Shown: piece after piece, positions 43,766-52,538 of the stretch
How positions within the stretch are numbered: position 1 is the first letter of the stretch
Layout of the letters: every line of letters starts with the position of its first letter
Assembly: GCF_000972385.1 (NCBI RefSeq)
Contig: NZ_JXTE01000023.1
Location: forward strand, 1-64,000
From: Streptomyces sp. WM6386
Lineage (GTDB): Bacteria; Actinomycetota; Actinomycetes; Streptomycetales; Streptomycetaceae
Direction: 5' to 3'
DNA: 64,000 bases
Position numbers and translations under genes: made by a program
The notes under the pieces: generated by a model
The model's database searches: none
Told to the model about the DNA's origin: nothing
What the model saw: only the letters and a program-made list of their open reading frames with translations

Positions 43766-46114
43766 TCATCCGTCCCAGGTCCAGTCCGCCACCTCCGGCA
43801 GATCCGTGCCGTGTTCGCGGATCCATGCGTGGTGGCGCAGTCGGGCGTCCTCCATCTGCTGTCGTACGGGAGCGGCGCGCACGGCGAGACCGGGGACGCG
43901 GTCGATGACGTCCATGACCAGGCGGTAGCGGTCGAGGTCGTTGCGGACGACCATGTCGAAGGGCGTGGTCGTGGTGCCGATCTCCTTGTATCCGCGGACA
44001 TGGAGATGCGGGTGGCCGTCGCGGCGGTAGGCCAGACGGTGGATGAGCCAGGGATAGCCGTGGTACGCGAAGATCACCGGCCGGTCGGTGGTGAACAGGC
44101 CGTCGTACTCGAAGTCGCTCACCCCGTGCGGGTGTTCGTCGCTCGGCATGAGCCGTGCGATGTCGACGACGTTGACGACGCGTACGGCGAGCCGTGGCAG
44201 GTGGCGGCGGAGCAACTGGGCGGCGGCCAGCACCTCCTGGGTCGGGACGTCGCCTGCGGCCGCCAGGACCACGTCCGGTTCGCGGTCGCCGTTCTCCGTG
44301 CCGGCCCACTCCCAGATGCCGGCGCCGCGGGCGCAGTGCGCCTTGGCCTGCTCCATCGACAGCCAGTCGTAGCAGGGCTGTTTGCCGGCGACGATCACGT
44401 TGACGTAGTCGCGGCTGCGCAGCGCGTGGTCGGTGACGGAGAGCAGGGTGTTGGCATCCGGCGGGAAGTAGACGCGCACCACTTCGGGGCTCTTGTTGAG
44501 GATGTGGTCGACGAAGCCGGGGTCCTGGTGGGAGAAACCGTTGTGGTCCTGGCGCCAGACGTGCGAGGTCAGCAGGTAGTTGAGGGAGGCGATGGGAGCG
44601 CGCCAGGGCAGTCGGCGGGTGACCCGCAGCCATTTGATGTGCTGGTTGACCATCGAGTCGACGATGTGGGCGAAGGCTTCGTAGCAGGAGAAGAGTCCGT
44701 GCCGGCCCGTGAGGAGGTAGCCCTCCAGCCAGCCCTGGCAGGTGTGTTCGGAGAGGATCTCCATCACCCGGCCGTGCCGGTCCAGGTGTTCGTCGACGTC
44801 CAGGGTGGCGGCCTGCCAGGCCTTGCCGGTGGCGGCGTAGACGGCCTGGAGACGGTTGGACTCGGTCTCGTCGGGGCCGACGATGCGGAAGTCGCGCCGG
44901 TCGGCGGTGGCCCGCATGACGTCCTCGAGCAACTCGCCCAGGACGCGGGTGGGTTCATGGAGGGTGGCGCCGGGTTTGTCGACGGGGACCGCGAACCGTT
45001 CGAGGGGCGGCAGGGGCAGGGAGCGCAGGAGCAGGCCGCCGTTGGCGTGGGGGGTGGCGCCGAGTCGGCGCTTGCCTTCGGGGACGCATGCCAGGACGTG
45101 AGGCTTCGGGCCGCCGTCCTCCTCGAACAGGTCCTCGGGGCGGTACGAGCGCAGCCACTGCTCCAGCTGCCGCAGGTGGTCGGGGTTGTCGCGGACGGCG
45201 GCCAGGGGGACTTGATGGGCACGCCAGGTGCCTTCCACCGGGAGGCCGTCGACCTCGGCGGGGCCGGTCCAGCCCTTGGGGGTGCGCAGCACGATCATCG
45301 GTGGCCGGCCGTGCTCGGCGATGCGGTCGAGCGCGGTGTCCAGGGCGTGGGCCATGGCGCGGTGGACGGTGGCCGGGTCGTCGCCGGTGACGTGGAGGGG
45401 TTCGTGGCCGTATCCGCGCAGGAGGGCGTCGAGTTCGTCCTCGGGGATGCGGGCGAGCACCGTCGGGTTGGCGATCTTGTAGCCGTTGAGGTGCAGGATC
45501 GGCAGGACGGCCCCGTCGTGTTCGGGGTCGAGGAACTTGTTGGAGTGCCAGGACGCGGCCAGTGGGCCCGTCTCGGCCTCGCCGTCGCCTATGACGCAGG
45601 CGACCACCAGACCGGGGTTGTCGAGCGCGGCTCCGTAGGCGTGCGAGAGGGAGTAGCCGAGCTCACCGCCCTCGTGGATCGAACCGGGGGTCTCGGGGGC
45701 GACATGGCTCGGCACCCCGCCGGGGAACGAGAACTGTTCGAAGAGGCGGGCCATGCCCTGCGCGTCCCGCGTGATGTCCGGATAGGTCTCGCTGTACGAG
45801 CCCTCCAGCCAGGCGTTGGCGAGCACGGCGGGGCCGCCGTGACCGGGGCCCCAGATGCACAGGGCGTCCAGGTCGCGGGCCTTGACGGCGCGGTTGAGGT
45901 GGGTGTGGACGAGGTTCAGCCCGGGTGAGGTTCCCCAGTGGCCGAGCAGCCGTGGCTTGATGTGCTCGGGGCGCAGGGGCTCGGTCAGCAGGGGGTTCGC
46001 CATCAGGTAGATCTGGCCGACGGCCAGGTAGTTGGCGGCGCGCCAGTGGGCGTCCAGGGAGGTCAGTTCCTCGTCCGTGAGTGCGCCGGGCGAGTGGCGG
46101 GGGTCGACGGACAT
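43766..46114 (-). CDS. xfp: Phosphoketolase (xylulose-5-phosphate/fructose-6-phosphate)
   Basis: A 782-residue TPP enzyme. Typical features: [21 protein letters not shown] at the start, [44 protein letters not shown] (the TPP/Mg motif), [17 protein letters not shown] and [32 protein letters not shown]. It cleaves ketose phosphates to acetyl phosphate plus an aldose phosphate. ATG 46114 follows GGAAGGG. In actinomycetes phosphoketolase often sits with stress or dormancy genes; here no acetate kinase lies beside it. Confidence 0.95.
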   Translation of the reverse strand: MSVDPRHSPGALTDEELTSLDAHWRAANYLAVGQIYLMANPLLTEPLRPEHIKPRLLGHWGTSPGLNLVHTHLNRAVKARDLDALCIWGPGHGGPAVLANAWLEGSYSETYPDITRDAQGMARLFEQFSFPGGVPSHVAPETPGSIHEGGELGYSLSHAYGAALDNPGLVVACVIGDGEAETGPLAASWHSNKFLDPEHDGAVLPILHLNGYKIANPTVLARIPEDELDALLRGYGHEPLHVTGDDPATVHRAMAHALDTALDRIAEHGRPPMIVLRTPKGWTGPAEVDGLPVEGTWRAHQVPLAAVRDNPDHLRQLEQWLRSYRPEDLFEEDGGPKPHVLACVPEGKRRLGATPHANGGLLLRSLPLPPLERFAVPVDKPGATLHEPTRVLGELLEDVMRATADRRDFRIVGPDETESNRLQAVYAATGKAWQAATLDVDEHLDRHGRVMEILSEHTCQGWLEGYLLTGRHGLFSCYEAFAHIVDSMVNQHIKWLRVTRRLPWRAPIASLNYLLTSHVWRQDHNGFSHQDPGFVDHILNKSPEVVRVYFPPDANTLLSVTDHALRSRDYVNVIVAGKQPCYDWLSMEQAKAHCARGAGIWEWAGTENGDREPDVVLAAAGDVPTQEVLAAAQLLRRHLPRLAVRVVNVVDIARLMPSDEHPHGVSDFEYDGLFTTDRPVIFAYHGYPWLIHRLAYRRDGHPHLHVRGYKEIGTTTTPFDMVVRNDLDRYRLVMDVIDRVPGLAVRAAPVRQQMEDARLRHHAWIREHGTDLPEVADWTWDG

Positions 46115-46318
46115 GGGGTTCCCTTCCGGTCGGGGGTCGCGGTGCGGGTCGACGGTGTCTGCCGTCCACCTTCGTCGCGTTCCCGGGTACCCGGCATGGA
46201 CCTCATGGGCCAAAGTCGTCGGGAGGAAAGCCGTGGATTCCTTCTGCGGAACCAGTGGCGTTCAGGGCCGGTGTCCCCGGCCCCGGACGGCCCGCCGACG
46301 CGGGGCCTCGAACGTGGG

Positions 46319-47005
46319 TCACCTCGGCGGCGTGGCCGGTGACGCCGACGCCGCGCGGCCGGGATCGGGGCGGGCCCGGACCACCAGCACCTCGGTGTGG
46401 AGTTCCTCCGGTGGGATGTCCAGGCCGGCCCAGAGCGCGGCGGCGGCGATGAGGTTGAAGGGGCGGTGCGGGACGCAGTGCACGTCGGAGGCGAGGTCGG
46501 GCAGCCGTTCGGCCAGGGCCCGGGCGGCGGCTTCGGCGTCGGCGGCGTGCGGTCCGGACTCCGTGGGGACGGGTTTGCCGGCCCCTGAGACCAGTGCTTC
46601 GGCGAGCAGGAGGCATGGGCCGCCCGGGGCGGTCCAGCGGTCCGGGCGGGTGGTGGCCGCCGTGCCGGGGAGCACGTCCGCCAGCCGAGCGAGCAGCCAT
46701 GCCGCCTGGGCCACTCCGGTGGCCAGCACGCCGGCGCCCGCTCCGGCCGACCAGGGGCGGTTGCCCTCCCCCGCGCGTGCCCGGCCCAGTTCCCGCCACC
46801 CGGCCGGGACCGGTACGGCCATCGGCGCCTCCAGCACGAGCGCGGCACACCCTCCGTCCGCCAGGCCTTCGGCCAGCGCCAGGACAGCCGTGTCCGGATC
46901 GCTTCCCCGGGCCGCGAGGGCCGACGAGGGTGCGTCCACGGCGGCCCAGGCGAATCGGCCGAGGGCCACCGACCCGACGTCCACTCCTACAACACGCGTG
47001 TGCAT
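46319..47005 (-). CDS. RNase H-fold protein, DUF429-like
   Basis: A 228-residue protein. It begins MHTRVVGVDVGSVALGRFAWAAVD, the first strands of an RNase H-like or predicted nuclease fold, has VLEAPMAVPVPAGWRELGRARAGEGNRPWSAGAGAGVLATG in the middle and HRPFNLIAAAALWAGLDIPPEELHTEVLVVRA near the end, which resembles DUF429. Assignment is by eye only. The 204-base gap to the phosphoketolase gene downstream holds no supported gene. It is preceded on the minus strand by the aldehyde dehydrogenase gene. Confidence 0.6.
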   Translation of the reverse strand: MHTRVVGVDVGSVALGRFAWAAVDAPSSALAARGSDPDTAVLALAEGLADGGCAALVLEAPMAVPVPAGWRELGRARAGEGNRPWSAGAGAGVLATGVAQAAWLLARLADVLPGTAATTRPDRWTAPGGPCLLLAEALVSGAGKPVPTESGPHAADAEAAARALAERLPDLASDVHCVPHRPFNLIAAAALWAGLDIPPEELHTEVLVVRARPDPGRAASASPATPPR

Positions 47006-47029
47006 GGCTCCAGTTCAGCACACGTCGAT

Positions 47030-48352
47030 TCAGCCCAGCGGCTTGTCCAGCACCGCCTTGCGGTGGCTGAACGTCTCGATGGAGTACCGCCCGTGGTAGT
47101 TGCCCATGCCGCTCGCTCCCACCCCGCCGAACGGCAGGTCGGAGACCGTGAGGTGGGCCAGCGGCAGGCCGTAGCCGAGGCCGCCGGAGGACGTCTCGGC
47201 GGCGAGCCGGTCCCGGGTGTCCTGGGAGGCGGTGAAGACGTACAGGGCGAGCGGCTTGTCGCGGTCGTTGATGAAGTCGATCGCCCGGTCGAGGTCCGGC
47301 ACGGTGACGATCGGGAGGATCGGGCCGAAGATCTCCTCCTGCATGACGGGCGACGCGGGGTCGACGTCGGCGAGGACGGTGGGCGCGATGTACTTCGTCG
47401 TACGGTCGCTCGCGCCGCCCACGACGACACGGCCCGAGTCGAGCAGCCCGCTCAGCCGGTCGAAGTGCCGTTCGTTGACGATCCGGCCGTACTCGCCGGA
47501 GGCCGAGGCGTCACTGCCGTAGACGGCCTCGACCGACTTGCGGAACAGGGGCTCCAGGGCGGCGGCGGTCTCCGGGTCGGTGAGGACGTAGTCGGGGGCG
47601 ACGCAGGTCTGCCCCGCGTTGAGGAACTTGCCGCGGGCCAGTCGGTCGGCGACGACGGAGAGGTCGGCGTCCCGGTCGACGAACGCCGGGGACTTGCCGC
47701 CGAGTTCGAGGGTGACCGGGGTGAGGTGTTCGGCGGCGGCGCGCATGACGATACGGCCGACGGCGCCGTTGCCGGTGTAGAAGATGTGGTCGAAGCGCTC
47801 GGCCAGCAGGGCCGTGGTCTCCGGGATGCCGCCCTCGACGACGGCGAAGGCCTCGGTGTCGAGGAACGCCGGCATGAGCCGGGCCAGTACGGCGGAGGTG
47901 GCCGGGGCCATCTCGCTCGGCTTGACCACGACCGCGTTGCCGGACGCCAGGGCGCCGACCACGGGGGCGAGCAGGAGCTGGGCCGGGTAGTTCCAGGGGG
48001 CGATGACGAGGACGACGCCGAGCGGGTCGTACTGCGTCCAGGCGGTGGCGTCGGCGCCGAGGTGTGCGGGGACCGGGGCGGACTCGATGCGCAGCCAGTC
48101 CTCGAGGTGGTCGAGGGTGTGGTCGATCTCGCGGATCACGAAGTCGATCTCGGTGCGGTAGGCCTCGGTGGCGCTCTTGCCCAGGTCCGCGTGGAGGGCG
48201 TCGGCCAGGTCGGTGCCGTGCTCGGTGAGCATCTCGCGCAGTCGACGCAGCTGCGTGGTGCGCCATTCGACGGGCTTGGTGCGGCCGGTGCGGAAGGTGG
48301 CGCGCAGCCGGGCCACGATGTCGGCGGGCTGCTCGGGGGTGGGCTGGTTCAC
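47030..48352 (-). CDS. Aldehyde dehydrogenase (class 3 / coniferyl aldehyde-like)
   Basis: A 440-residue NAD(P)-dependent dehydrogenase. Motifs: VIAPWNYPAQLLLAPVVGALASGNAVVVKPSE, FYTGNGAVGRIVM (cofactor), LELGGKSPAFVD (general base Glu), NAGQTCVAPDYVL (catalytic Cys) and EEIFGPILPI. The short length and C-terminal pattern SDLPFGGVGASGMGNYHGRYSIETFSHRKAV place it with class 3 enzymes acting on fatty or aromatic aldehydes. It is preceded by the MarR gene on the same strand with an operator-like palindrome in between. Confidence 0.93.
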   Translation of the reverse strand: MNQPTPEQPADIVARLRATFRTGRTKPVEWRTTQLRRLREMLTEHGTDLADALHADLGKSATEAYRTEIDFVIREIDHTLDHLEDWLRIESAPVPAHLGADATAWTQYDPLGVVLVIAPWNYPAQLLLAPVVGALASGNAVVVKPSEMAPATSAVLARLMPAFLDTEAFAVVEGGIPETTALLAERFDHIFYTGNGAVGRIVMRAAAEHLTPVTLELGGKSPAFVDRDADLSVVADRLARGKFLNAGQTCVAPDYVLTDPETAAALEPLFRKSVEAVYGSDASASGEYGRIVNERHFDRLSGLLDSGRVVVGGASDRTTKYIAPTVLADVDPASPVMQEEIFGPILPIVTVPDLDRAIDFINDRDKPLALYVFTASQDTRDRLAAETSSGGLGYGLPLAHLTVSDLPFGGVGASGMGNYHGRYSIETFSHRKAVLDKPLG

Positions 48353-48397
48353 GATGCCTCGCTGATGCTGCGCGGGCCGCTGGGCACGGCCTCGAAC

Positions 48398-48418
48398 GGT
48401 TGGATGTAATTACCAACC
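48398..48418. promoter_or_regulatory. Palindromic operator candidate upstream of aldehyde dehydrogenase
   Basis: GGTTGG and CCAACC flank a 9-base centre containing TAATTA. It lies 45-66 bases before the aldehyde dehydrogenase start, downstream of the marR gene, and is a good candidate for a MarR site. Confidence 0.55.
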
Positions 48419-48475
48419 TTTTCTACACCAAGATACATTCCCTCACCACGTAGATAACTTTGCGCTACGCCGCGA

Positions 48476-48913
48476 TCACACTCGGGTGGAGTCGTCCAGC
48501 GTGCCCGCCAGACGGTCGAGCAGTCCGCGCAGGAGCTCCTCGTCACTGTCGCCGAGGGCGGGCCAGTCGGTGCGGACCGCGCGGTCGACGCGGCGCCAGT
48601 ACTCCTGCCCGCGCGGGGTGAGGTGGGCGAGGATGCGGCGCCGGTCCAGCGGGTCGACGCGGCGGTGGACGAGGTTCTGGTCGACGAGCTGGTCGATGAG
48701 CTTGGTCAGCGTCGGCGGCGGCAGGAACGCGGCCTCGGCTATCGCCGTCATGTGGTGCCCCTGCCCGTCGCAGAGCAGGCCGAGCACCCGCCAGGCGTCG
48801 AGCGAGCAGCCCTCCTCGTCCAGGACCGTCTGGAGGCGGCGCGCGGCCAGTCGCTCGGCCCGCGTCAGGAGCTGCACCAGATCACGGGGCTGACGCGGAG
48901 ATGAGGTGGGCAT
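48476..48913 (-). CDS. MarR family transcriptional regulator
   Basis: A 145-residue winged-helix regulator. The core reads CSLDAWRVLGLLCDGQGHHMTAIAEAAFLPPPTLTKLIDQLVDQNLVHRRVDPLDRRRILAHLTPRGQEYW, the standard MarR DNA-binding region with the beta wing VDPLDRRR. It lies upstream of the aldehyde dehydrogenase gene on the same strand and divergent from the AmiC-like gene, so it could control either or both. Confidence 0.93.
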   Translation of the reverse strand: MPTSSPRQPRDLVQLLTRAERLAARRLQTVLDEEGCSLDAWRVLGLLCDGQGHHMTAIAEAAFLPPPTLTKLIDQLVDQNLVHRRVDPLDRRRILAHLTPRGQEYWRRVDRAVRTDWPALGDSDEELLRGLLDRLAGTLDDSTRV

Positions 48914-48991
48914 CGCGCTCCTAGGTCACGGGGTGCGTACATCGTATGAGACAGGCTGGAGTTCACCGGGCGGACCCGAAATCATGACGCC

Positions 48992-50104
48992 ATGTTCCGG
49001 CACGATCCTCCCGCACCCGAGTGGTTCACGGCCGACGCCTCCGTGCTCGGCGTGGCTCTCGTCGTCCCGATGCAGGGGCCGGCGGGGATCTTCGGGCCGA
49101 CCTGCGAGCTGTGCGCGCAGTTGGCGGCCGAGGAGGTCAACCGGGCGGGCGGGGTGCTGGGGCGGGAGCTGCGGCTGCTGCCCGTGGACGGCGGTGGGTC
49201 GCCGCGGGAGATCGCCGACCATGTCGAGGCGCTGGTGGACCTGGGGGTCGTGCAGGGCGTCACGGGCTGGCACATCTCCTCGGTACGGCAGGCGCTGGCG
49301 CCGAGGATCGCCCATCGGGTGCCGTACGTCTACACCGCCCTGTACGAGGGCGGCGAGCACACCGCCGGTGTGTTCCTGACGAGCGAGACACCGCGCGACC
49401 AACTCCGGCCCGCCATGGGTCTGTTGGCGCATGAGCGCGGGGTGCGCCGGTGGTTCGTCGTCGGCAACGACTATGTGTGGCCGCGGCGTACGGCACGGGC
49501 GGCGCATGAGTACGCGCGCGAGTCCGGCGGAGCCGTGGACGGGGAGGTCTATCTCCCGCTCGGCACCCATGACTTCGAGCCGGTTCTGCGGCGCATCGAG
49601 CGGTCGGAGGCGGACGCGGTGCTGATGCTGCTGGTGGGCAGCGACGCGGTGCGCTTCAACCGGGCGTTCGCCGCCTACGGGCTGCCCGCGCGCTGTCTGC
49701 GGCTCAGCACCCTCATGGACGAGAACATGCTGATGGCGAGCGGCCCTTCGGCCACCGAGGACCTCTACAGCACCGCCGGCTTCTTCGCCTCGCTCGCCAA
49801 CCAGGACACCCTCGACTTCCACGGGCAGTACGCCGGACGCTACGGCGTCGAGGCGCCCGCGCTGGGCAGTCTCGGCGAATCCTGTTACGAGGGTGTGCTG
49901 TTGCTCGCCGCGCTGCTCAGGCAGGCCGGGACGCTGGACGTCACGGCGATCGGGGCGGCGGCCGGATCGGTGTCCTACGAGGGGCCGCGCGGGCTCATGC
50001 ATCTGCGGGGCCGGCATGTTCGCCAGCGGATCTACCTGGCGCGCGCCGACGGGCTGGACTTCGACGTCCTCACGGAACTCGATCTTCACGGTTCCCGCTC
50101 TTGA
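48992..50104 (+). CDS. AmiC/UrtA-like amide-binding protein without signal peptide
   Basis: A 370-residue type I periplasmic-binding-protein fold: LGVALVVPMQGPAGIFGPTCELCAQLAAEEVNRAGGVLGRELRLLPVDGGG, then WFVVGNDYVWPRRTARAAHEYARESGG, as in AmiC and UrtA. The N terminus MFRHDPPAPEWFTADAS has no signal peptide, twin arginine or lipobox, so it should remain in the cytoplasm. The Pseudomonas relative AmiC is a cytoplasmic amide sensor that holds the antiterminator AmiR. Its neighbour is the urtABCDE operon, which has its own exported UrtA, so this copy is better read as a sensor or regulator than a transport component. Confidence 0.85.
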   Translation: MFRHDPPAPEWFTADASVLGVALVVPMQGPAGIFGPTCELCAQLAAEEVNRAGGVLGRELRLLPVDGGGSPREIADHVEALVDLGVVQGVTGWHISSVRQALAPRIAHRVPYVYTALYEGGEHTAGVFLTSETPRDQLRPAMGLLAHERGVRRWFVVGNDYVWPRRTARAAHEYARESGGAVDGEVYLPLGTHDFEPVLRRIERSEADAVLMLLVGSDAVRFNRAFAAYGLPARCLRLSTLMDENMLMASGPSATEDLYSTAGFFASLANQDTLDFHGQYAGRYGVEAPALGSLGESCYEGVLLLAALLRQAGTLDVTAIGAAAGSVSYEGPRGLMHLRGRHVRQRIYLARADGLDFDVLTELDLHGSRS

Positions 50105-50129
50105 CAGCCCCCGGCACCGCCAAGATACT
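50101..50129 (+). promoter_or_regulatory. Near-consensus promoter for the urt operon
   Basis: TTGACA at 50101-50106 and GATACT at 50124-50129 are separated by 17 bases, an excellent vegetative (HrdB-type) promoter for Streptomyces. The -35 box overlaps the stop codon of the upstream gene. Transcription would start near 50136, giving a leader of about 175 bases before urtA. Confidence 0.65.
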
Positions 50130-50197
50130 TCCCACAGAAAGTAATTAGAATGCCTCGGGCGAATTGTGATTTCTGTTTCTGAATGCAGATCACATGC

Positions 50198-50262
50198 CGC
50201 CAGGGGCGTTTTTTGTTGCCTCCGGGAAAGTCGAGCGAAACACCCCGGAAACAGGGGGACTT
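50198..50262 (+). ncRNA. Structured urt leader: terminator-like hairpin and bulged hairpin
   Basis: CGCC-AGG-GGCG at 50198-50208 is followed at once by six T residues (50209-50214), an intrinsic terminator-like element inside the leader. Further on, AAGTC (50228-50232) pairs with GACTT (50258-50262) and CCCC (50243-50246) with GGGG (50254-50257), leaving a 10-base bulge GAGCGAAACA and a 7-base loop GGAAACA. Pairing was judged by eye. This could be an attenuator or small riboswitch. Confidence 0.45.
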
Positions 50263-50309
50263 GAGTCTGTGGACCGCACTTCAGCAGGCAGTCACCCGAG
50301 GGGGTTGGT

Positions 50310-51578
50310 TTGTCCAGCGGTTCCAGCAGTTCCCGTATTCTCCGCCGACGTTTCCTGGCCGGCGGCGCCGCGCTCACCGCGGTGGTGGCCCTCTCCGCGT
50401 GCGGCGCGAAGACCGACGCGGCCGGCACGTCGTCCGACAAGGCCGCGAAGATCGACGTCAGCGGTGACACGGTCAAGGTCGGTCTGCTCAACTCGCTCTC
50501 CGGCACCATGGCGATCAGCGAGGTGACCGTACGCGACTCGCTGAAGCTGGCGATCGACGAGATCAACGCCTCCGGCGGGGTGCTCGGCAAGCAGATCAAG
50601 CCCATCAGCGAGGACGGCGCCTCCGACTGGCCGACGTTCGCCGAGAAGGCGCAGAAACTCATCAAGGAGGACGGGGTCGCGGCCACCTTCGGCTGCTGGA
50701 CCTCCGCCAGCCGCAAGGCCGTCAAGCCGGTCTTCGAGAAGAACAAGTCGCTGCTCTTCTACCCGGTGCAGTACGAGGGGCTCGAGGAGTCCCCGTACAT
50801 CTTCTACACGGGCGCGACCACCAACCAGCAGATCGTCCCGGGCCTCGACTACCTCAAGAGCAAGGGCCTGAAGAAGATCTACCTGGTCGGCAGCGACTAC
50901 GTCTTCCCGCGTACCGCCAACAAGGAGATCAAGGCCTACGCCAAGGCCAACGGCATGACGATCGCCGGCGAGGACTACGCGCCGCTGGGCTCCACGGAGT
51001 TCTCCACGATCGCCAACAAGGTGAAGGCGTCGAAGGCGGACGCCGTCTTCAACACCCTCAACGGCGACTCCAACGTGGCCTTCTTCAAGGAGTACAAGTC
51101 CGCAGGGCTCACCGCCAAGACCATGCCGGTCGTCTCGGTGTCGATCGCCGAGGAGGAGGTCAAGTCGATCGGAACGCAGTATCTGGCGGGCCAGTTGACG
51201 GCCTGGAACTACTACCAGACCACCGCGGGCGCGGCGAACGCGAAGTTCGTGAAGGCGTACAAGGCCAAGTACGGCCAGGACAAGCCGACCAGTGACCCGA
51301 TGGAGGCCGCGTACACCTCGGTCTACCTGTGGAAGGCGATGGTCGAGAAGGCTAAGTCCTTCGACCCGGAGAAGGTGAAGGCCGCCTCCGACGGCATCAC
51401 CTTCGACGCCCCCGAGGGCAAGGTCACCGTCGACGGCGCCTCGCAGCACGTCTACAAGACCGCCCGGATCGGCGAGATCGGCACCGACGGCCAGATCAAG
51501 GAGGTCTGGAACTCCGGCAAGCCCATCAAGCCGGACCCGTTCCTCAAGGGCTACTCCTGGGCCTCCGGCCTGTCCTGA
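50310..51578 (+). CDS. urtA: Urea/short-chain amide ABC transporter substrate-binding protein UrtA
   Basis: A 422-residue lipoprotein. The TTG start follows CGAGGGGG. The signal peptide is [20 protein letters not shown], twin arginine plus lipobox, so it is a Tat-exported lipoprotein. The mature part matches Urt[90 protein letters not shown] and [14 protein letters not shown]. It binds urea or a small amide. Followed by urtB after a strong intergenic hairpin. Confidence 0.95.
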   Translation: MSSGSSSSRILRRRFLAGGAALTAVVALSACGAKTDAAGTSSDKAAKIDVSGDTVKVGLLNSLSGTMAISEVTVRDSLKLAIDEINASGGVLGKQIKPISEDGASDWPTFAEKAQKLIKEDGVAATFGCWTSASRKAVKPVFEKNKSLLFYPVQYEGLEESPYIFYTGATTNQQIVPGLDYLKSKGLKKIYLVGSDYVFPRTANKEIKAYAKANGMTIAGEDYAPLGSTEFSTIANKVKASKADAVFNTLNGDSNVAFFKEYKSAGLTAKTMPVVSVSIAEEEVKSIGTQYLAGQLTAWNYYQTTAGAANAKFVKAYKAKYGQDKPTSDPMEAAYTSVYLWKAMVEKAKSFDPEKVKAASDGITFDAPEGKVTVDGASQHVYKTARIGEIGTDGQIKEVWNSGKPIKPDPFLKGYSWASGLS

Positions 51579-51589
51579 CCGACCGTCAC

Positions 51590-51617
51590 ACGGCGGCCTC
51601 GCACGCGGGGCCGCCGT
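51590..51617 (+). terminator. Hairpin between urtA and urtB
   Basis: ACGGCGGCC and GGCCGCCGT form a perfect 9-base stem with a 10-base loop, 12 bases after the urtA stop and 24 bases before the urtB start. Such stems between a binding protein and the permease genes usually lower downstream expression or protect the upstream mRNA. Confidence 0.75.
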
Positions 51618-51641
51618 CTCACGCCTCTCCGGAGCCGCCGT

Positions 51642-52538
51642 ATGACCGTGATCCTCGGTCAGACCTTCACCGGCATCAGCATCGGTGCCGTCCTGCTCCT
51701 CATCGCACTCGGCCTCTCGCTCACCTTCGGCCAGATGAACGTCATCAACATGGCCCACGGAGAGTTCATCATGGCGGGCGCCTACACGACATACGTCCTG
51801 CAGAAGTCCATTTCCAGCGCGGGAATTTCGCTGCTGGTCGCACTTCCCGTCGCATTTCTCGTCTCGGGCGCACTGGGCGCGTTGCTGGAATGGCTGTTGA
51901 TACGACGCCTGTATCTGCGGCCACTTGACACTCTTCTCGTCACCTGGGGCGTCTCGCTGATGCTCCAGCAGCTCGCCCGGGACATTTTCGGCGCGCCCAA
52001 TGTCCAGACCCGCGCGCCGGACGTCCTCACCGGGAACATCACCGTCATCGGCGGCGACGACCCGCTCACCTTCGCCAACAGCCGCCTGTTCATTCTGGGA
52101 CTGGCCGTGGCGGCCGTGGTCGTGCTGTCGCTGACGCTGCGGCTGACCTCGCTGGGACGCCGGATCAGGGCCGTGGTGCAGAACCGGGACCTGGCCGAGG
52201 TGTCCGGCATCTCGACCTCGACCGTGGACCGTACGGCCTTCTTCATCGGCTCCGGGCTCGCCGGCGTGGCCGGGGTGGCGCTGACGCTGGTCGGTCCGAT
52301 CGGGCCGACGATGGGCACCAACGTCATCATCGACGCCTTCCTGGTGATCGTGGTCGGCGGCATCGGACAGCTCAAGGGCACGGTCATCGTCGCCTTCGTG
52401 CTGGGCGTGCTCCAGTCGGTCCTGGAGTACTCCACGACCGTCAGCGTCGCCAAGGTGCTGGTGCTCGTCGCCATCGTCGCGTTCCTCCAGTGGCGGCCCC
52501 AGGGGCTGTACACGCTGCGCACGAGGAGTCTCGTATGA
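51642..52538 (+). CDS. urtB: Urea ABC transporter permease UrtB
   Basis: A 298-residue LIV-type permease with about eight membrane helices. Seen: LGLSLTFGQMNVINMAHGEFIMAGAYTTYVLQ at the first helices, LLVTWGVSLMLQQLARDIFGAPNVQ in the middle and GLAGVAGVALTLVGPIGPTMGTNVIIDAFLVIVVGGIGQLKGTVIV. The pattern is that of LivH/UrtB. Its stop overlaps the urtC start as ATGA. Confidence 0.94.
   Translation: MTVILGQTFTGISIGAVLLLIALGLSLTFGQMNVINMAHGEFIMAGAYTTYVLQKSISSAGISLLVALPVAFLVSGALGALLEWLLIRRLYLRPLDTLLVTWGVSLMLQQLARDIFGAPNVQTRAPDVLTGNITVIGGDDPLTFANSRLFILGLAVAAVVVLSLTLRLTSLGRRIRAVVQNRDLAEVSGISTSTVDRTAFFIGSGLAGVAGVALTLVGPIGPTMGTNVIIDAFLVIVVGGIGQLKGTVIVAFVLGVLQSVLEYSTTVSVAKVLVLVAIVAFLQWRPQGLYTLRTRSLV

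Noticed and set aside
42830..45928. Open plus-strand frame of about 1000 codons
   Set aside because: It is the shadow of the aldo/keto reductase and phosphoketolase genes on the other strand; Val/Gly/Asp-rich composition is typical of antisense GC-rich frames.
44000..47005. Possible acetate kinase partner for the phosphoketolase
   Set aside because: No kinase motifs are found in the neighbouring genes; the gene at 46319 has an RNase H-like start but no acetate kinase signature.
50130..50200. Possible GlnR box near AGTAATTAGAATG in the urt leader
   Set aside because: The spacing does not match the GTNAC-N6-GAAAC pattern well enough. A scored motif search would be needed.
50228..50262. Guanidine or other known riboswitch in the urt leader
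   Set aside because: None of the conserved segments of known guanidine classes can be seen by eye; the element is reported only as an unknown structure.
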